Shown here one piece after another: positions 5,252 through 7,460 of a stretch of 7,460 bases of DNA (the stretch's first letter is position 1; each line of letters begins with the position of its first letter). Location of the stretch: positions 1,433,091 to 1,440,550 of the forward strand of contig CP070769.1 in NCBI GenBank assembly GCA_020347085.1, read 5' to 3'. Under the pieces are notes generated by a model. The model did no database searches. It was not told where the DNA came from and was given only the letters and a program-made list of their open reading frames with translations. This DNA is from Desulfobacterales bacterium. Its GTDB lineage: Bacteria > Desulfobacterota > Desulfobacteria > Desulfobacterales > C00003060. The position numbers and the translations under genes are program-made.

Positions 5252-5356
5252 ATGCAGGCAAAGCATGGAACACTATTTTGGGCCTTATTAACGGCCTTGA
5301 CCGGCTCGCTCCCCGGACACGCAGTGCTGCCGCAGGGCAGAAGCCCCGTCCTTTAG
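5252..5356 (+). pseudogene. Short signal-peptide-like ORF truncated by an IS200/IS605-type end
   Basis: ATG at 5252 with AAGGAG 8 bases upstream opens 34 codons: MQAKHGTLFWALLTALTGSL, then PGHAVLPQGRSPVL and TAG at 5354-5356. The hydrophobic stretch after Lys4 and the PGHA segment at 21-24 look like a secretion signal with a cleavage site after Ala24. The last codons and the stop lie inside the hairpin at 5340-5370, so an exported protein was probably cut short when the element inserted. No continuation is recognisable downstream. It is also possible that this is a chance frame with a good ribosome binding site. Confidence 0.4.
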
Positions 5357-5372
5357 GGCGGGGAGGCTTCAC
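5340..5372 (+). mobile_element. Orphan IS200/IS605-family end hairpin
   Basis: CCCCGTCC (5344-5351) pairs with GGGCGGGG (5356-5363) around a TTTA loop. Outer GAAG (5340-5343) pairs with CTTC (5367-5370) leaving AGG bulged, and AC follows. The layout GAAGCCCC-CTTTAG-GGGG-AGG-TTCAC is what I know as the right end of IS200/IS605-type elements that carry tnpB, where it also forms the end of the TnpB guide-RNA scaffold. No tnpA or tnpB lies in the window, so this is a relic or a very small non-autonomous copy. Confidence 0.55.
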
Positions 5373-5493
5373 TTTGACATTGGTTGCTTGCTTGTCAGCA
5401 ACAGGAGAAAACGAGCCTTTTTCTGGTGCTTGCTGAACGTCGGAAACGATCCCCGCTGGGGTGCTGGCATACCCGGATAATAGGAGTTAAGAG

Positions 5494-5697
5494 ATGTCGA
5501 AAAAGTCAAGACCTACTTTTCAGAAACGGGCAAAGGAATTAGCACGGCAACGGAAACGAGAGGCTAAGGAAGCTCGTCGGCTCGAAGCCAAAGAGCGCAG
5601 GGCCAAAGCAAAGCTGAGGTTCAGCGATGAAGACCCGGACATCGCAGGCATACGACCCGGCCCCCAGCCGCTGCCAGAGCAGTGGGATGACGAGTAG
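5494..5697 (+). CDS. Small highly charged protein of unknown function, conserved beside cold-shock genes
   Basis: A 67-residue protein. Residues 1-44 are rich in Lys, Arg, Glu and Ala (KRAKELARQRKREAKEARRL) and are probably one long helix or coiled coil. The tail DEDPDIAGIRPGPQPLPEQW is acidic and proline-rich. The ribosome binding site TAGGAG 7 bases before the ATG supports the start. I recall similar small proteins with this DEDPDIAGIRPGPQP tail in Geobacter-like genomes, often near cspA, and the neighbour here is indeed a cold-shock gene 330 bases upstream. The basic helix suggests nucleic-acid or ribosome contact (inference). Function is unknown. It has no signal peptide or membrane span. 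Confidence 0.85.
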   Translation: MSKKSRPTFQKRAKELARQRKREAKEARRLEAKERRAKAKLRFSDEDPDIAGIRPGPQPLPEQWDDE

Positions 5698-5879
5698 CTC
5701 TTGGGACCAAGCGCCCAGGCTGAAGTGGATATTTTGTTTTTGGGTGTCTGAAGATGACTTGCGTTCTGGGTACACTTTGCCGACCCATGGGTTGCCCCAA
5801 GTCCCAGCTGCGAAGAGATGGAGTATCAATCATGACGTGAAATCGCCTTGTCGAGGGATTTTGATGGGAGAACGCGGTC

Positions 5880-5906
5880 TTGAGTGGGCTTTCATATAAG
5901 TATGAA
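5880..5906 (+). promoter_or_regulatory. Weak promoter candidate before the two-span membrane protein
   Basis: TTGAGT (5880-5885), a short 15-base spacer and TATGAA (5901-5906); TATAAG also lies at 5895-5900. It would start transcription about 35 bases before the ATG at 5949. The rest of 5698-5879 shows no gene, terminator or repeat I can support. Confidence 0.25.
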
Positions 5907-5948
5907 TTTAGTAGGTCTTTTTTTGGTAGACTTAAAGAAAGGGAAGAA

Positions 5949-6122
5949 ATGATCGTCGATATCATCCTTATTCTAGTTGTCATGTTCCTAGGGGGGTTGT
6001 TGGGCCTTATTGTAGAGTTCTTAATATACCTCTATCCTATATATTTTGCCTTGCTGCTTCTCATTGCTGCTCAATTGCTGACCTTGTTGGGAAGGATGAT
6101 AAAGCTGACCGTTAAGAAATAG
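5949..6122 (+). CDS. Small two-span membrane protein, 57 residues
   Basis: The ATG at 5949 is chosen over an upstream TTG at 5880 because AAAGGGAAG sits just before it and the hydrophobic protein starts cleanly there (MIVDIILILVVMFLGGLLGL). Two membrane helices are predicted, about residues 3-27 and 29-49, joined at a Tyr-Pro turn (YLYPIY), followed by a basic tail (GRMIKLTVKK) expected in the cytoplasm. A Gly-Gly pair and one acidic residue (Glu23) lie in the first helix. No family is recognised. Size and layout are compatible with a holin-like or small regulatory membrane protein, but nothing nearby supports either. It stands alone between the charged protein and a broken gene. Confidence 0.6.
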   Translation: MIVDIILILVVMFLGGLLGLIVEFLIYLYPIYFALLLLIAAQLLTLLGRMIKLTVKK

Positions 6123-6177
6123 CCCTTAATTGACGTGACCATGTTACCCGCCATTGGCAGAAAGACGGGTCGCAAAA

Positions 6178-6594
6178 ATGACTTACAACACACTTTACAC
6201 AATCAAAAAGGGCAAAAAGAACGCTGACGGGCAGATAATCAGCGTGACGCCAATAGAGTATGCTGACCTTAGAATCTCAGCAGGCTATTGCCGAGTTACA
6301 GGGCTATGTGGAGTCATCAGCAGCGGAATTGGAGGAACTCTCCAAAGAAGGCGGAGGCACCAGAAAACGTTGAGAAAATGCGCCATTTGCTGTTTGAGGT
6401 TGAAGTCGCTCAAGGATATCTGGCTAAGGTTTTCAAAGCTTGGCAAACAAGACAACAGGTACATTCTGAGGATTCGTGTCGCTGAAATAGCCGGTGCTTA
6501 TCATCTGAATCTTGACACCTCGCTGGATGGAAGACAGGACCTTAGAGATAGAGTGATTGTCAAAAATATGTTCCGTGCAGAATTCTCTGGATGA
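6178..6594 (+). pseudogene. Frameshifted gene of unknown function
   Basis: Coding-like protein appears in all three forward frames in turn. From ATG 6178 the first frame gives MTYNTLYTIKKGKKNADGQI and ISVTPIEYA. Near 6262 a second frame takes over (LESQQAIAELQGYVESSAAE, LEELSKEGG, stop at 6370-6372). Near 6345 a third frame continues (EAPENVEKMRHLLFEVEVAQ, GYLAKVFKAWQTRQQ, stop at 6483-6485). The end returns to the first frame (RVAEIAGAYHLNLDTSLDGR, to TGA 6592-6594). The first frame is open throughout, but its middle (RRRRHQKTLRKCAICC) is not protein-like. Read together this is one soluble, partly helical protein of about 140 residues broken by several indels. I do not recognise the family. 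There is no clear ribosome binding site. Confidence 0.4.
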
Positions 6595-6653
6595 AATGAC
6601 GAATCGAAGCTAATCCTTTACAAAGGGGACCTTTCAAAAGGAGGTGACTCAAG

Positions 6654-7025
6654 ATGTTCCAAAAGCTGACCAAGAGAAACCAAAAGGGCTTCACACTGAT
6701 TGAGTTGATGATAGTTATAGCAATCATCGGAATCCTCGCAGCTATTGCCATCCCGAACTTCATTAGCTACCGAAGACGGTCGTACAATTCAGCAGCCAAT
6801 TCGGATATCAAGAATGCTTATACTTCTGCTCAGGCGTATTTTGCTGATAGTCCAACGGGATCGGTTTCTGGCACCGCAATATTGGCAGCATACGGATTCA
6901 GGCAGACAGTAAATGTGACGGTAACCCCCAGTGGAACCCAAAGTACATTGCAAATTGTAACGGCTCACGGTTCTGGAAACAGAACTTATACCGCCGACAG
7001 TGAGGGAGCTATTACCAACAATTAA
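6654..7025 (+). CDS. Type IV pilin-like protein (class III signal, PilA/GspG type)
   Basis: A 123-residue prepilin with a very strong ribosome binding site (AAAGGAGGTGA, 6 bases before the ATG). The leader MFQKLTKRNQKG ends in Gly12 and is followed by FTLIELMIVIAIIGILAAIA, the standard N-methylation and prepilin-peptidase site, with Glu at mature position 5. The hydrophobic helix spans about 15-36, then a helical stalk (RRRSYNSAANSDIKNAYTSA) and a Thr/Ser/Gly-rich globular part follow. The mature form is about 111 residues and has no cysteine, so no disulfide loop. This is longer than the ~60-residue Geobacter conductive pilin and short for a classical PilA. The protein would be cut by PilD and assembled by a type IV pilus or secretion machinery encoded elsewhere. 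No PilB, PilC, PilS or PilR gene and no sigma-54 site was found nearby. It could be a minor pilin or a pseudopilin. Confidence 0.93.
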   Translation: MFQKLTKRNQKGFTLIELMIVIAIIGILAAIAIPNFISYRRRSYNSAANSDIKNAYTSAQAYFADSPTGSVSGTAILAAYGFRQTVNVTVTPSGTQSTLQIVTAHGSGNRTYTADSEGAITNN

Positions 7026-7078
7026 ATGTCAGTTGAATGGTGAAAGAGCAGGGCAGGGCTAGAAACGGGCCCGCATTG

Positions 7079-7117
7079 AAGGCGGTTGAAGATGGTATTT
7101 TTTGGCCGCCTTTTCTT
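7079..7117 (+). terminator. Rho-independent terminator of the pilin gene
   Basis: AAGGCGG (7079-7085) pairs with CCGCCTT (7106-7112) across a 20-base loop, followed by TTCTTT. It lies 54 bases after the pilin stop. Confidence 0.72.
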
Positions 7118-7169
7118 TCCTGGGAGGTCTTCCTTCTTCAGGCACCCGATTCTCTGCGCCAATATCACA

Positions 7170-7340
7170 AGATATTGTGTTTTACCGCACCTATCAAGAA
7201 TTCCAAGGTGCTTTGACGCATCGGGGCAGGTCATGTATTATGCCATAATAAGGCCTTCAAACTAGAGGCTGAAAAACTTACGGTTTGTAACTGCTACCGT
7301 GAAAAATAACCTCAAAGCGAATGTCCCGCCTCGATGAAAG
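7170..7340. repeat. Diverged intergenic repeat, copy 2
   Basis: Matches copy 1 at 4487-4635 in the same orientation: ATATTGTGTTTT (7172-7183), then after an extra ~30 bases ATGCCATA (7240-7247), GAGGCTGAAAAACTT (7265-7279) and the stretch to about 7335. No open frame is shared intact by the two copies. ACGGT (7280-7284) and ACCGT (7296-7300) can pair in this copy but not in copy 1, so that stem is not conserved. Confidence 0.6.
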
Positions 7341-7402
7341 CCATACGGCCTTTTCCCATGTTTTCTCGGAATAACCACCTCGTTTTTACCCTCTCGTTTG
7401 CC

Positions 7403-7430
7403 TTGACATTTTTCTGATTGTGCTTATTTT
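7403..7430 (+). promoter_or_regulatory. Sigma-70 promoter candidate reading out of the window
   Basis: A perfect TTGACA (7403-7408), a 16-base spacer and TATTTT (7425-7430, four of six matches). It would drive a gene beyond the right edge. Nothing else is recognised between 7340 and 7460. Confidence 0.45.
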
Positions 7431-7460
7431 GCGAAACTTGATCCTTCGACCGTGAGAATA

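Noticed and set aside
5539..5983. Long minus-strand open frames opposite the small charged protein
   Set aside because: They are complements of a well supported gene with a good ribosome binding site and a recognisable acidic, proline-rich tail.
6146..6180. Sigma-54 promoter before the broken gene and pilin (TGGCAG ... TCGCA)
   Set aside because: The GG to GC distance is about four bases too long for a -24/-12 promoter; no other sigma-54 site was found upstream of the pilin.
6557..6586. Sigma-70 promoter for the pilin gene (TTGTCA ... AATTCT)
   Set aside because: The -10 matches only three of six bases with an 18-base spacer, too weak to list.
7022..7234. Minus-strand 70-codon open frame after the pilin gene
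   Set aside because: It runs through the pilin terminator and repeat copy 2, has no ribosome binding site and no recognisable family.
1..7460. CRISPR array, toxin-antitoxin pair, restriction or other known defence genes
   Set aside because: No regularly spaced short direct repeats, and no motif of nucleases, helicases, methyltransferases or toxin families was seen in any frame.

Overview
The window looks like an accessory, gene-poor stretch of a deltaproteobacterial (Desulfobacterota) chromosome. That is an inference from several traits seen together: a Geobacter/Syntrophobacter-like type IV pilin, a PilZ-domain remnant, a zinc-ribbon type tyrosine-integrase relic, the small basic protein beside a cold-shock gene, and mid-range base composition. 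No gene allows a species-level placement.

Region 1 (1-2370, + strand) is a compact gene run. It opens with a chimeric, probably dead ORF that joins the first ~41 residues of a serine recombinase to the C-terminal ~54 residues of a YbaK/aminoacyl-tRNA-deacylase-like protein. An alpha/beta hydrolase with cysteine at the nucleophile position follows, then a DegT/DnrJ/EryC1/StrS-type PLP aminotransferase. Spacings of 12-13 bases suggest co-transcription of these three.

Region 2 (2370-3120) holds a tRNA-Ala(CGC) gene with an encoded CCA. Immediately beside its 3' end, on the other strand, lies the broken N-terminus of a tyrosine-type integrase, which marks an old tRNA integration site. Between this relic and the next gene is a strongly folded block (about 2885-2986) with a terminator-like hairpin facing each way.

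Region 3 (3117-4120) encodes two paralogous cysteine-rich small proteins of unknown function and a 48-residue single-span membrane protein, and ends at a strong Rho-independent terminator.

Region 4 (4120-4960) is decayed DNA: the C-terminal half of a PilZ-domain protein and one copy of a diverged repeat whose second copy lies at 7172-7340.

Region 5 (4961-5700) has a CspA-type cold-shock gene with a perfect terminator, a short secretory-like ORF cut by an orphan IS200/IS605-type end hairpin, and a small basic charged protein.

Region 6 (5700-7460) has a 57-residue two-span membrane protein, a frameshifted unknown gene, a type IV pilin-like gene with its terminator, the second repeat copy and a rightward promoter candidate. 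No complete new defence or biosynthetic system is visible. The most interesting material is the paralogous Cys-rich pair behind a structured leader, and the density of mobile-element scars.
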